NCBI RefSeq assembly: GCF_000739555.1
Contig: NZ_BBJN01000036.1
Span: forward strand, 1-37,450
Direction: 5' to 3'
Source of the DNA: Halolamina rubra
Lineage (GTDB): Archaea; Halobacteriota; Halobacteria; Halobacteriales; Haloferacaceae
DNA length: 37,450 nt
A program made the translations under genes and the position numbers. Below the pieces are notes generated by a model. The model had not been told where the DNA came from. It worked only from the letters and a program-made list of their open reading frames with translations, and did not search any database. Shown piece after piece: positions 23,631-32,402 of the stretch (position 1 is the first letter of the stretch; every line of letters begins with the position of its first letter).

Positions 23631-23885
23631 TTACGCCGAACAGTCGTCGCAGTCGGTGCGGCGGCCGATCAGGAACGCGGCGATCCCCACCCCCAGCGCC
23701 GTGACGAGGACGCGGACGAGCCCGCCGCCGAGTGCGGCCGTCGTGCCGCCCGCGACGGTCGTCCCGACGGCGCCGGTCGCCGCCGGCGTGGCGAACAGAC
23801 AGCAGAGGCTCACCGCGCCGCCGATCCCCACCAGTGATCGCCAGCCCGTCGAGGCGTCGTCCGTGTCGGTTGGTTCGTCAGTCAT
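23631..23885 (-). CDS. MerF-like small membrane protein with two Cys pairs
   Basis: This 84-residue protein has two hydrophobic segments, a vicinal pair Cys28-Cys29 in the first (GAVSLCCLFATPAATGAV) and a C-terminal pair Cys79-x-x-Cys82 (RRTDCDDCSA). Size, two helices, the LCC..TP pattern and the C-terminal pair match the MerF mercuric-ion uptake family. However, no merA, merR or merP is visible in the window, and the helices are Gly/Ala-rich, so homology is suggestive only. It starts 3 nt after the preceding Cys-motif membrane gene and is surely co-transcribed with it. Other thiol-binding metals or a redox role are possible. Confidence 0.8.
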   Translation of the reverse strand: MTDEPTDTDDASTGWRSLVGIGGAVSLCCLFATPAATGAVGTTVAGGTTAALGGGLVRVLVTALGVGIAAFLIGRRTDCDDCSA

Positions 23886-23888
23886 GGC

Positions 23889-24332
23889 TCAGGCGGTGTT
23901 GTCGGCGTCGTCGACGCCCCGTTCGCAGGTCGCACAGGTGCGCTGGGAGCGGACGTACAGCAGGCCGCCGAACAGGGCGACGCTCACGACCCCCAGCAGC
24001 GGGCGGAGCGGGTCGAAGTACGTCATCAGCGCGGAGCTGCTGAACAGCGCGAGCAGGAAAGCATTACAGATCGGGCAGCCGAACGCCAGGAACCCCAGCG
24101 CGGCGCCCGCGGTCGCCGTCTTCCCGTCGCTCTCGTCCGCGCCGGTTCGCTGGAACGTGTAGGCGCCCAGGAACCCCGCGGTGAGCACGAGAAACAGGTA
24201 GTCGAGCGGCCGACGCGGGATCATCCGCACGTAGAGCGGGTTCGGGATCAGCCCGGTGACGACCCCGAACAGCACGAACGCGCCGACGCCCACGCCGGCT
24301 GCCTTCAGGGAGCGTTGCGACGGTGATCGCAT
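23889..24332 (-). CDS. Membrane protein with intramembrane CPIC and C-terminal CATC
   Basis: The 147-residue protein has four hydrophobic segments: residues about 10-30, 43-60, 75-98 and 111-128. The third carries FGCPICNAFLL (Cys86, Cys89) inside or at the edge of the membrane, and the tail has CATC (Cys133, Cys136). Such a pattern recalls thiol-relay or metal-transfer membrane proteins, but I do not recognise the family. It is the first gene of a two-gene unit with the MerF-like protein (3-nt gap). Together the pair offers four Cys pairs across the membrane. It interrupts the otherwise plus-strand glycan region. Confidence 0.8.
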   Translation of the reverse strand: MRSPSQRSLKAAGVGVGAFVLFGVVTGLIPNPLYVRMIPRRPLDYLFLVLTAGFLGAYTFQRTGADESDGKTATAGAALGFLAFGCPICNAFLLALFSSSALMTYFDPLRPLLGVVSVALFGGLLYVRSQRTCATCERGVDDADNTA

Positions 24333-24535
24333 CTCTGCTCGGTCGTTCGGGGCCCGAGGGCTAAAGCTCCCCGGCCGACCGTTCGGCGAATCGATTGGAC
24401 CGGCGATCCCCGGGTAGGCTGCTCTTTTCGCCCGTGCGGCCGCGGACCGCCCGGGGCCCCGTCGTCGTCGACATCGGCGCGTACGCTCCGCATAACTATC
24501 TCCCGGTCGGGCAGAGCCACAGTAACAGGTTGATT

Positions 24536-26338
24536 ATGTCTGAACTGCGCGCCAGGTGGTCGAAGGCCGGGCTTCTCGTCGGGTACTCCGCGTTGGCGCT
24601 GGCGGTCGTCGCCGCCCGGCGGGCGCCGGCGGCGAGCTACGAGCTCTCGCTGTACGACGCGACGCCGACCGTGACGTGGCTGGCGCTCGGGGTCGCCCTC
24701 GTCGCCGGCGCCGCCGTCGCGCTCACCCGGGACCGGACGCGCTACCTCCACGTCGTCGCCCTCGCGCTGGTCGGCGCGGTCGCGATCGCCGTCTACGCGA
24801 TGCCGGTCATCCGGGGGTACGCGTTCTACGGCGCCGGTGACTCGCTGAGCCACGTCGGCTGGGCCCGCGAGATCGCCGGCGACACGCTCGAGCCGACGGC
24901 GCTGCTCTACCCCGGGATCCACACGCTGACGGTGATAGTCGCACGGGTCGCCGACGTGCCGCTCGCGCTAGGGAACCTGTACGTCGTGCTCGTCGCGGTG
25001 CCGCTCGTCTTCCTCCTGTTCGTGCCGGCGACGCTCCGGCTGCTCGTCGACCGCCCCGGCGCGCCCGCGGTCGGGCTGCTCGCGGCGGCGACGTTCGCGC
25101 CGATCAACAACATCGCGGTCCACCCGATCGCCCACCCCGCGAGCCAGACGATCCTGCTGTTCGCGTTCGTGCTCTACCTCGCGGTGGCGTACGTCGCCGG
25201 CGTGTTCGGCGGCCGGTCGTACTTCGGCACCAAGCGCTCGCTCGGCGGCGGGATCCTCCTCGCGCTCGCCGGGTCGGCGCTGGTGTTCCTCCACCCACAG
25301 CAGGCGCTCAACGCCGTCGCGTTCCTCGGCGGGATGACCGCGCTGCAGTTGGGCGCGCGTCGGTGGCGACCCGCGCACCCGATCGCGGCCACGCGGTCGC
25401 TGCTGCCACACACCGTGCTGGTGCTCGCCGTGTTCTTCCTCTGGGCGCCGCGGTTCGATCGCGTCCGCGGCGCGGTCGTGGTGACGTTCGAGGGGCTGCT
25501 CGGGGGGAGCGCCACGGGCGCGGCGGTCGTCAGCTCCAAGTCCACGTCGCTGACCAGCGTCGGCGGCAGCCTGCTCGAGGTGTTCCTCAAACTGTTCGGC
25601 GCCGCGACGGTGCTCTCGCTGTTGGCCGCGATTGTGTTCCTGGTCGCGATCCGGCGGCATCGGCGCCGCCCGCTGGTGCTCCTGCTCGCGGCGGGGCTCG
25701 TCCCCGTGACCGGCGTGTTCCTCGTCGTGTTCGCGGCCAGCATGGGCGACATGTACTTCCGCTACCACGGGTTCCTGATGGTGCCGGTGACCGTCGTCGG
25801 CGCCGTCGGGCTGGTGACGATCTGGGACCGGCTGGCCCGGGTCGGCGGCGAGCGGGCGGGCATCGCCATCGCGCTGGCGGCGCTGCTGGTGCTCGCGCCG
25901 TCCGGGCTCGTCGCGCTCCACGCCTCACCGTACGTGTACCAGCCGACCCAGCACGTCACCGCCGCCCAGCTCGACGGCCACGGCGGCGCCTTCGAGCACC
26001 GCGCCCCGACCGTCGAGTTCGCGGGGATCCGGGGCGGCCCGGCGCGGTACGTCGACTACCACTACGGCACCGAGCAGGCCCGCGAGGAGCTCGCGTTCCC
26101 GGGGTACGAGTCGGGGATCCCCCCCTCGGTGTTCGCCGCCGGGAACTACACCGACGCGCTCGGCGAGCGCTACCTCGTGACGACAGAGGCGAGCCACCGG
26201 CAGGAGGTCGAGCTCTACGACGGGTTCCGCTACGGCGAGCGTGGGTTCGAGACGCTCGAGCGCACGCCCGGCGTCGACCGCGTCCGCGCGAACGACGGGT
26301 TCCGGCTCTACTACGTCGACGGGGGTGAGGCGTCGTAG
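24536..26338 (+). CDS. Large GT-C-like polytopic membrane protein
   Basis: From ATG 24536 (MSELRARW) the protein has 600 residues. The open frame extends to 24395 but that part is not protein-like. It has about 12-14 membrane helices, an early extracytoplasmic motif GYAFYGAGDSLSHVGW with acidic residue(s) such as GC-fold glycosyltransferases use, and a C-terminal soluble domain of about 100 residues with YVDYHYGTEQAREELAFPGY. Archaeal genes of this type next to flippases are thought to be lipid-linked sugar transferases or polymerases (Wzy-like); no assay is implied. Boxes ATAACTATC near 24492 and a short leader fit. The flippase ATG follows directly after its TAG. Confidence 0.78.
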   Translation: MSELRARWSKAGLLVGYSALALAVVAARRAPAASYELSLYDATPTVTWLALGVALVAGAAVALTRDRTRYLHVVALALVGAVAIAVYAMPVIRGYAFYGAGDSLSHVGWAREIAGDTLEPTALLYPGIHTLTVIVARVADVPLALGNLYVVLVAVPLVFLLFVPATLRLLVDRPGAPAVGLLAAATFAPINNIAVHPIAHPASQTILLFAFVLYLAVAYVAGVFGGRSYFGTKRSLGGGILLALAGSALVFLHPQQALNAVAFLGGMTALQLGARRWRPAHPIAATRSLLPHTVLVLAVFFLWAPRFDRVRGAVVVTFEGLLGGSATGAAVVSSKSTSLTSVGGSLLEVFLKLFGAATVLSLLAAIVFLVAIRRHRRRPLVLLLAAGLVPVTGVFLVVFAASMGDMYFRYHGFLMVPVTVVGAVGLVTIWDRLARVGGERAGIAIALAALLVLAPSGLVALHASPYVYQPTQHVTAAQLDGHGGAFEHRAPTVEFAGIRGGPARYVDYHYGTEQAREELAFPGYESGIPPSVFAAGNYTDALGERYLVTTEASHRQEVELYDGFRYGERGFETLERTPGVDRVRANDGFRLYYVDGGEAS

Positions 26339-27807
26339 ATGGCGCTGGTCGACCGCATCGCCCGCGGGGTGAAAGCCAGCTTCGGCGCCAACCTGCTCAA
26401 CCTCGCGTCGAAGGCGGTGCTGGTGCTGCTGCTGACGCGGGTGCTGTTCACCCCCGCGGAGTTCGGTCGGCTCAACTTCGTGCTCGCGGCGCTGGGCGTC
26501 GTCACCGTGCTCGCGACGCTGGGGCTCCCCCGGTCGGCGGCGCGGTACGTGACCGAGTTCACGGAGACCGACCCCGGGCAGGTCCCCTACGTGATCCGTC
26601 GCTCGGCGCTGTTCCTGACGGCGATGATCACCATCGTCGGCGTCGGGACGGCGCTGCTCGGGCCGGTCGTCCTCCGCAGGCTCAACTCGCCGGCGGTGGG
26701 GGGCCTGCTTGCGATCGGCGGGGTGTACGTCGCCGCGCGGGCGTCCCAGAGCTACCTCACCACGATCTTCCAGGGGCTGAACCGCGTCGACTGGAGCGCC
26801 ACCCTCACCGCCGTCTCCAGCATCGCCCGCCTGCCGCTGGTCGTCGGGATGGTTCTGCTGGGGTTCGGCGTCGCCGGCGCCGTCGCGGGCTACGTGCTCG
26901 CGTTCGCGCTCGCGTCGGTGGTCGGTGCCTACGTCGTCTACACGCGCTTCTACCGCGAGTACGAGCCCGCGGCGACGGCGTCGGACCGACTCACGCGCCG
27001 GATCCTGGAGTACAGCGTCCCCCTCACGGCGACCCGGGGGGCGAACGTGCTCGACAAGAAAGTCGACACGCTGCTGCTCGGCGTGCTCGTCGACATGACT
27101 TCGGTGGGCTACTACACCGTCGCCAAGCAGGTGTCGGACTTCGTCGCGGCGCCGGCGTCCTCCTTCGGCTACACCATCTCGCCGGCGCTGGCCGAGCAGT
27201 CCTCGAAGGACCAGGCCGAGCGGGCGGCGACGCTGTACCAGCGCTCCCTGCAGTACGTCCTGCTGGGGTACGTCCCAGCCATCGTCGGGCTGATCCTCGT
27301 CGCCGAGCCGACGATCCGCTACGTGTTCGGCCCCGACTACCTCGGGAGCGTGCTCGTCCTGCAGGTGTTCAGCGGCTTCATGCTCGTCAACGCGATCAAC
27401 AAGGTGACCAGCGACGGGCTGGACTACCTCGGCCGTGCTCGCTCGCGGGCGATCATCAAGTCGACGACGGCGGTGGGGAATTTCCTTCTGAACCTGCTGC
27501 TGATCCCCCGGATGGCGCCGTCGGCGCCGCGCTGGCGACGGTGATCACCTACACCGTCTACACCGGCTCGAACGTCCACTTCATCGCCCAGGAGCTCCCG
27601 ATCGACCTCCGGGAAGTGGGCCGCCGACTCGGCGTCGTCGCGCTGATCACCGTCGGGATGGCGGCGGTCGTCGCGGGGACGCTCCCCCTCGTCACCGACC
27701 TGCCGTCGCTGCTGGCAGTCGTCGCCCTCGGGGCGGCGGTGTGGGCGCTGCTGTCGGTGCTCGGTGGCGTGGTCAGCGTCAAGCAGGTGCGCCGGCTATT
27801 GACGTGA
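26339..27807 (+). pseudogene. Wzx-type flippase, split by a one-base frameshift
   Basis: Residues 1-390 read well as a polysaccharide-biosynthesis flippase of the MATE/MOP superfamily (FGANLLNLASKAVLVLLLTR; the DKKVDTLLLGVLVDMTSVGYY signature; GYTISPALAEQSSKDQAERA), with about 12 helices. Near 27514 the frame runs out as RMAPSAPRWRR-stop at 27544. The other frame, from just upstream to 27807, continues the protein (ATVITYTVYTGSNVHFIAQ, then two more helices). Adding one G after ATG at 27512-27514 gives RMGAVGAALATVITY, the common flippase pattern, and one chain of 489 residues. So either a sequencing error or a recent inactivating deletion. It would flip lipid-linked sugars across the membrane. 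Confidence 0.88.
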
Positions 27808-27856
27808 GCGCCCGGAACACCTGACTCCAGGCCCCGCATTCACGGTACGCGCCTAC

Positions 27857-27862
27857 TAACAA
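27857..27862 (+). promoter_or_regulatory. TATA-position box TAACAA of the epimerase gene
   Basis: CTACTAACAATCC has its core about 29 nt before the ATG at 27889, right for a leaderless transcript. The same TAACAA core recurs before other genes in this window. Confidence 0.4.
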
Positions 27863-27888
27863 TCCCCGCGTCCGGCGAGGGCGCGGGT

Positions 27889-28845
27889 ATGCACCACGAC
27901 CGCGTCCCGCCCGAACCGATCCCGATCCCCGAGCCGATCCGCGGCAGCACGGTGCTGGTCACCGGCGGCGCCGGCTTCGTCGGCAGCCACATCGCCCGCG
28001 CGCTCGCCGGGGCCTGCACCGTGCGCGTCGTCGACGACCTCTCGACCGGCGACCGCGAACGCGTCCCCCCCGAGGTCACGTTCGTCGAGGGCGACCTCCG
28101 CGAGACGGGGGTGGTGGCGCCCGCCGCAGACGGCGTCGACTACGTGTTCCACCAGGCCGGACTGGTCAGCGTCCCCGAGTCCGTCCGGCGACCGGTCGAG
28201 AGCCACGAGCGAAACGTCGACGCGACGCTCGCCGTCCTCGAGGCCGCCCGCGAGGCGGACGCCCGCGTCGTGTTCGCCTCCAGCGCCGCGGTGTACGGCC
28301 CGCCGTCGTCGGTGCCGATCGCGGAGGACGACCCGACCGACCCCACCTCCCCCTACGGCGTCGACAAGCTGGCGGCCGACCACTACACGCGGCTCTACGA
28401 CGACCGCTACGGTGTCGAGACGGTCGCGCTCCGCTACTTCAACGTGTACGGTCCGGGGCAGCGTTCGGGCGTGATCAACGCCTTCCTCGATCAGGTCCGG
28501 GCGGGCGAGCCGCTCGTCGTCGAGGGTGACGGCGAGCAGACGCGGGACTTCGTCCACGTTCACGACGTGGTCCGGGCGAACCTCGCGGCCGCGACGACGG
28601 CGGCGACCGGCCGCGCGTACAACGTCGGCACGGGCGAGTCGACGCGCATCGACGACCTCGCGGCGACGGTGCGCGAGCTGGCTGGCGGCGACGCGGCGAT
28701 CCGCCACACTGAGCCCCGGGCTGGCGATCTGGAGCAGAGCTGTGCGGACATCGGCCGAGCGCGCGAGACGTTGGGGTTCGAGCCGACCGTCCCGCTCGAG
28801 GACGGGCTCGCGGACCTGCTGGCCGTCAGCGCGGCAGAGCAGTAA
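27889..28845 (+). CDS. NAD-dependent nucleotide-sugar epimerase/dehydratase
   Basis: The 318-residue protein is an extended short-chain dehydrogenase: the NAD loop GGAGFVGS near residue 26, Asp in VVDDLSTGD for NAD binding, FASSAAVYG with the catalytic Ser, and SPYGVDKLAADHY with the YxxxK pair. Substrate-side motifs RYFNVYGPGQRSG and DFVHVHDVV are those of UDP-glucose/GlcNAc 4-epimerases. It would interconvert hexoses for the nearby transferases. The start carries a Pro-rich N-terminal extension (PPEPIPIPEPI) of unknown role. Its own promoter box is seen. Exact sugar is unknown. Confidence 0.93.
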   Translation: MHHDRVPPEPIPIPEPIRGSTVLVTGGAGFVGSHIARALAGACTVRVVDDLSTGDRERVPPEVTFVEGDLRETGVVAPAADGVDYVFHQAGLVSVPESVRRPVESHERNVDATLAVLEAAREADARVVFASSAAVYGPPSSVPIAEDDPTDPTSPYGVDKLAADHYTRLYDDRYGVETVALRYFNVYGPGQRSGVINAFLDQVRAGEPLVVEGDGEQTRDFVHVHDVVRANLAAATTAATGRAYNVGTGESTRIDDLAATVRELAGGDAAIRHTEPRAGDLEQSCADIGRARETLGFEPTVPLEDGLADLLAVSAAEQ

Positions 28846-28891
28846 GCCCGCGTCGAGAGTAACGTAGACAAATCAGCGCCGTCGACTCACG

Positions 28892-29380
28892 TCACCGACT
28901 GCTTTTCACGAGGTTGACGAGCGTCCGGGCCAGCCCCCCGAGCGTGAACTGCTCCGGCGCGATCCCGAGCTGTTGCAGCATCCCGAACTGGTCGATGTTC
29001 TCCCAGGTCTCCAGCGCCCGCCCGTCCTCGTCGTAGCGCGTGACGAACGTCCCGGTCACGCGGACCGTGCGATCGGTCGGTTGGAGCCCGACGAACTCGC
29101 CGGTGTGGGTTCCGGTCATCAGCCAGTGGCCGGCGACGGTGTCGCCCTCCACGACGACCGGGCCGAAGCTGAACTCGGCGTCCGGGAACCCGCGGATGAG
29201 CTCCCGCTGCATCTCCTTGTACTCACTGTTGGTGAGCTCCTTCCCGTCGAAGTGGCCGACCCAGTCCGACGCGTGGTACTCGTCGATGAACGAGACGTCG
29301 TGGTTGCCGTGTACTTCCTCGGCCCACTGCTGAGGGAGCTGTCGACGCGCTTCGATCGTGTCCGTCGGTTCGTCCGTCAT
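28892..29380 (-). CDS. SnoaL-like / ester cyclase family protein
   Basis: The 162-residue protein is a single NTF2-like fold of the SnoaL-like kind: NHDVSFIDEYHASDWVGH near the N-terminus, the YKEMQRELIRGFPDAEFSFG helix-strand, and VEGDTVAGHWLMTGTHTGEF followed by GTFVTRYDEDGRALETWENI. These proteins bind small hydrophobic ligands; some are cyclases or hydrolases, many have unknown roles. It lies 60 nt after the oxidoreductase gene on the same strand and may be co-transcribed with it. Its opening MTDEPTDT resembles that of the MerF-like protein, likely chance in acidic proteomes. Confidence 0.9.
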   Translation of the reverse strand: MTDEPTDTIEARRQLPQQWAEEVHGNHDVSFIDEYHASDWVGHFDGKELTNSEYKEMQRELIRGFPDAEFSFGPVVVEGDTVAGHWLMTGTHTGEFVGLQPTDRTVRVTGTFVTRYDEDGRALETWENIDQFGMLQQLGIAPEQFTLGGLARTLVNLVKSSR

Positions 29381-29440
29381 GGGTGGGGTCCTCGACTGCT
29401 GTTCGTCGGGCTGTTCCCCGGTTGTCGGGGCCAGTGTGGC

Positions 29441-30562
29441 TCACTCCCCGTCGGCTTCGAGGCGCTGCCCCGCAGGCTGTCCCTGTGACTCGGCCGCCGA
29501 GTCGCGGATCACCTCCATCAGGTAGCTCGTCCAGCGGGACTCCGACAGCGGCACCGGCATCGCGCCGGGGTCGCCGGCCTCGAGCGCGCGGGACTCCGCG
29601 TCGTTCTGGTAGTAGTGCGCGTTCAGCAGGCGCACCGTGTCCCAGTCGTCCTCGGCACGGGCCCGACGCGCGACCGACCGGACGTTCGCGACCGTGCCCG
29701 TGAGCCGGTCGAACGCCTCGTCGACGTTGTTGAGCGCCCGCGTCGCCGCCGAGCGCTTGTAGTCGCGGTCGTGTTCGATCACGGTCTGGGAGAGCAGATC
29801 CACCGTCAGCGAACACTCCTCGCCGTGGATCAGGATCTGCCGCACGGGCCGGGTGCCGCCGAGAATCTTCGTCGTGCAGAGCACGTCGTCGTCGGTGACG
29901 TACTGGAGCTGGGCGCCGTCGTAGCTGAAGTCGCGGTCGTACTCGTCGTACAGCGCGGTGGTGGCGGTGACGGCGTCCTCGCTCCGCGGGTAGCCGCCGG
30001 TCCGGAGCGTGAGGTAGACGGGGTGGGGGATCCCCTCCTCGAACTCGCCGCCCGCCAGTTCGAGGTTCCAGGGGCCGCGGTTGGGGTCGTCCGGCCGGCT
30101 CGAGCCGGTGTAGATCACGTCGACGCCGCGCACGTCACCCAGCTCGCCGTCGCGGCGCTTGGCCATCGCCGCCCGGACCGCCGGGTCGAAGTTGTGGTTG
30201 TGCTTCTCCGACACCGTGACGCCGTGCTCGCGGGCGTAGTCGGCCAGCTCCTGGAACTCCGCGTACGTCTCGGTGATCGGCTTCTCGATCTGCACGGGGA
30301 CGCCGGCGTCGATCGCGAGCTTGGCGATCGGGAGGTGGGTCTGGACCGGCGTGCAGATGTGGAGCCAGTCGAGGTCGAGCTCGGCGAGCATCGCCTCGGC
30401 GTCGAAGAAGGGGGCGATCCCGTACTCGGCAGCGAGCTCCCGCGCGCGCTCCTCGTCGGTGTCACAGATGGCGACGAGGTCGGTTCGGGGGTTGAGGCTG
30501 AGCCCGTCGAGGTGGACGCCGGAGACGGTGCCGCCGCCGACGACCGCGGTTCGGAGTGTCAT
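29441..30562 (-). CDS. Gfo/Idh/MocA family oxidoreductase
   Basis: The 373-residue protein begins TLRTAVVGGGTVSGVHLDGL, a Rossmann loop (GGGTVSG), then has the conserved EKP (QIEKPITETYAEF) near residue 95 of this family, and the SEKHNHNFDPAVRA region preceding the catalytic half. These NAD(P) enzymes oxidise or reduce sugars, inositols or nucleotide-sugar ketones. Its place beside sugar genes suggests it modifies a sugar of the surface glycan. I used the ATG at 30562; a GTG at 30565 is in frame. A TAACAA box lies 29 nt upstream, fitting a leaderless transcript. Confidence 0.92.
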   Translation of the reverse strand: MTLRTAVVGGGTVSGVHLDGLSLNPRTDLVAICDTDEERARELAAEYGIAPFFDAEAMLAELDLDWLHICTPVQTHLPIAKLAIDAGVPVQIEKPITETYAEFQELADYAREHGVTVSEKHNHNFDPAVRAAMAKRRDGELGDVRGVDVIYTGSSRPDDPNRGPWNLELAGGEFEEGIPHPVYLTLRTGGYPRSEDAVTATTALYDEYDRDFSYDGAQLQYVTDDDVLCTTKILGGTRPVRQILIHGEECSLTVDLLSQTVIEHDRDYKRSAATRALNNVDEAFDRLTGTVANVRSVARRARAEDDWDTVRLLNAHYYQNDAESRALEAGDPGAMPVPLSESRWTSYLMEVIRDSAAESQGQPAGQRLEADGE

Positions 30563-30588
30563 CACCGACAGGTCGCCACCGCGGGGGA

Positions 30589-30594
30589 TTGTTA
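30589..30594 (-). promoter_or_regulatory. TATA-position box TAACAA of the oxidoreductase
   Basis: The minus strand reads CCATAACAATCC, centred 29 nt before the ATG at 30562. Confidence 0.4.
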
Positions 30595-30658
30595 TGGGCT
30601 CAGTACCGCACGGCGCGGCCCCAGCGCCGTCGATTCCGGGCTTCCCTCTCAGCGACGC

Positions 30659-31237
30659 TCAGTCCTCGGCGCCCGGCGCCGCGGGCGTCGATACCCCGGA
30701 TCGGTCAGCCCGACGATCCCGCCACCAGACGACGGCGGCCAGCCCGAGCAGCAGCGCGTCGACGGCGAGATAGATCGCCCCCCGTGGGGAGGCGAGCACC
30801 GTGAGGAAGTCACCGACGAGGTCGGCGAGGTACGGGACGCCGGCGCCCGAGCCGCTGCTGCTCACGGGGACCAGCGGCCACAACAGGAACCCGACGACGA
30901 GGTCGCCGTCGACGAGCAACGGGTACGCCACGTCGCCCGCGAGGTGGCTCAGGTAGGCGACGACGAACGCGGCCGTCAGCTTGCGGCGGCCGAACGCGAC
31001 GGCCAGCGTCAGCAGGAGCGTCAGCACCGGCGCGGTGAGCAGCAACGAGTGCGCCAGCGAGCGCCCCGAGGGGAGCACGCCCAGCCCCCACGAGAGCGGC
31101 TTGTCGATCAGGTCCGGCAGGACGGCGGCGACGACGGCGACGGCGCCGACCCGGCGGCTCGGCGGTTCGGCCCACAGCAGCCGGCTCAGGCCGGAGACGA
31201 GCAGGTAGCCGACGGCCGCGTGGTCCCAGGGCCACAC
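30659..31237 (-). CDS. YdjM-like membrane-bound metal-dependent hydrolase
   Basis: The 192-residue product fits the LexA-binding/YdjM-like family of membrane metal-dependent hydrolases: His6 in PWDHAAVGY, Asp in AVLPDLIDKP, RSLAHSLLL with a central His, and YLSHLAGDVAYPLL with an HxxxD pair, spread among four or five helices. Members are thought to bind metal at the membrane; function is undefined. It starts with GTG at 31237, 3 nt after the stop of the DUF1616 gene, so the two form a unit. The C-terminus is short and acidic (TPAAPGAED). Confidence 0.88.
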   Translation of the reverse strand: MWPWDHAAVGYLLVSGLSRLLWAEPPSRRVGAVAVVAAVLPDLIDKPLSWGLGVLPSGRSLAHSLLLTAPVLTLLLTLAVAFGRRKLTAAFVVAYLSHLAGDVAYPLLVDGDLVVGFLLWPLVPVSSSGSGAGVPYLADLVGDFLTVLASPRGAIYLAVDALLLGLAAVVWWRDRRADRSGVSTPAAPGAED

Positions 31238-31240
31238 GAG

Positions 31241-32248
31241 TCAGCCCCCGCTCGGCGTCGGCGCGGCGACAGAGATCGACGCCGCGCCCTCGTCCACGTC
31301 GACCCAGCGGTAGAGGTGGTAGTCAGCGGTCGCCGGCGACGCCGATTCGGGGGCCGCGCCGACGTAGACGTAGACGCTCAGCCGGAGCTCCTCACCCAGG
31401 AGCGACGGCGTGAAGGGGAGCCGTTCGGTCGTCGTCTCGTTGTCGCGGACCGACAGCGTGGTCCGGGAGAGCTCCGCCCGCTCGACTAAGTCGGGGAGCG
31501 CGGCGGTCTCGCCCCCCTCGGGCGGGTCGTCGAAGCGCTCGAGCACGACGACGGCCGTGTACGACTGGTTCACCCCCTCCTGGTTCTCCACCGAGAGCCG
31601 CAGCGTCGCGGCCTCGCCGCGGACGTACGACTCGGTCCCATCCCCCGACTCGCCGTCGCCGTTCACCAGCGCGACCTCGGAGTACACCTCGCCGCGGTCC
31701 GGCGCGGCCAGCCCGATCGCCAGCGTCGTCATCCCCACGACGACGGCGATCGCGAGCGCGACGTTGAGCACCGCGTCGGCGCCGTCGGTCGCCGATCGGG
31801 CGTCACGGACGATCGTCCCGAGCGGGAGGCGGAGGCGCTCGTCCGGCGGCGCCCGAACTCGTCGTACTGCCGCCGTAAGCGAGGCGACCAGCGTCAGGGC
31901 GACGGTGACGGCGACCAGCGTCGCCGGGTCGTACCCCGTCGGCGCGAGCGCGATCGCGCCCAGCACCAGGAGCACCAGCGAGGTGGCGATGGCGAGCGCG
32001 CTGCGGTGCCGCCAGCGCGGCCGGCGGTCGCCCGTCGAGGGGTGTCGCGTCGTCCGCGGGAACAGCGCCGAGACGACCGCGTAGCCCGGACAGAAGCCGA
32101 GCAGCCCCGCGGCGAGCAGGACCTGCAGCGGGCCGCCGACGCCAGCCAGGATCGCGATCCCGGCCACCGCCGCGTAGCCGACGACGACGACCAGATCGCC
32201 CAGCTCGGTGCCCAGCCGGCCGAACCCGGCTTCACCGCCGGCGCTCAT
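31241..32248 (-). CDS. DUF1616 domain membrane protein
   Basis: From ATG 32248 (MSAGGEAGF) the protein has 335 residues. It shows the DUF1616 layout: two early helices (LVVVVGYAAVAGIAILAG and LLAAGLLGFCPGYAVVSALF), two more (SALAIATSLVLLVLGAIAL; TLVAVTVALTLVASLTAAV), a fifth (LNVALAIAVVVGMTTLAI), then an extracytoplasmic beta-rich domain (ESYVRGEAATLRLSVENQEG; LRLSVYVYVGA). The phrase FCPGYAVVSALFP is typical of the family. It is found near archaeal surface-glycan genes, role unknown. The frame is open farther upstream to 32407, but that part is Arg/Gly-rich and unlike protein. Confidence 0.88.
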   Translation of the reverse strand: MSAGGEAGFGRLGTELGDLVVVVGYAAVAGIAILAGVGGPLQVLLAAGLLGFCPGYAVVSALFPRTTRHPSTGDRRPRWRHRSALAIATSLVLLVLGAIALAPTGYDPATLVAVTVALTLVASLTAAVRRVRAPPDERLRLPLGTIVRDARSATDGADAVLNVALAIAVVVGMTTLAIGLAAPDRGEVYSEVALVNGDGESGDGTESYVRGEAATLRLSVENQEGVNQSYTAVVVLERFDDPPEGGETAALPDLVERAELSRTTLSVRDNETTTERLPFTPSLLGEELRLSVYVYVGAAPESASPATADYHLYRWVDVDEGAASISVAAPTPSGG

Positions 32249-32370
32249 CGTGCACCCCGGCGGTCCTCCCGGTGACGACCGGCGCGGGTCGAGGACTGCC
32301 CTCCCCCCGGAGCGGCCACGACCACGTTCCCCCTGGGCCCGACCTGCGACTGCGGATGCCTGCGTCGCAT
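32245..32370 (-). CDS. Short Arg-rich upstream ORF coupled to DUF1616 gene
   Basis: ATG at 32370 opens a 41-codon frame (MRRRHPQSQVG...) whose TGA at 32247-32245 overlaps the DUF1616 start (ATGA). A TAACAA box is centred 29 nt before this ATG, the same spacing seen at leaderless genes in the window. It may be a translated leader for the downstream gene. The peptide is basic and Gly-rich, unlike typical haloarchaeal proteins, so it may carry no function of its own. Confidence 0.3.
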   Translation of the reverse strand: MRRRHPQSQVGPRGNVVVAAPGGGQSSTRAGRHREDRRGAR

Positions 32371-32396
32371 ACCCGGCACGAACGGGGAACGCCACT

Positions 32397-32402
32397 TTGT
32401 TA
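32397..32402 (-). promoter_or_regulatory. TATA-position box TAACAA upstream of DUF1616 unit
   Basis: The minus strand reads GCCTAACAAAGTGG, centred about 29 nt before the ATG at 32370. In the 330-nt gap 32249-32578 this, the short ORF and the box at 32543 are all that I can see. Confidence 0.4.

Noticed and set aside
23862..23885. Shared MTDEPTDT start of the MerF-like and SnoaL-like proteins
   Set aside because: Codons differ and the rest is unrelated; acidic N-termini are common in haloarchaea.
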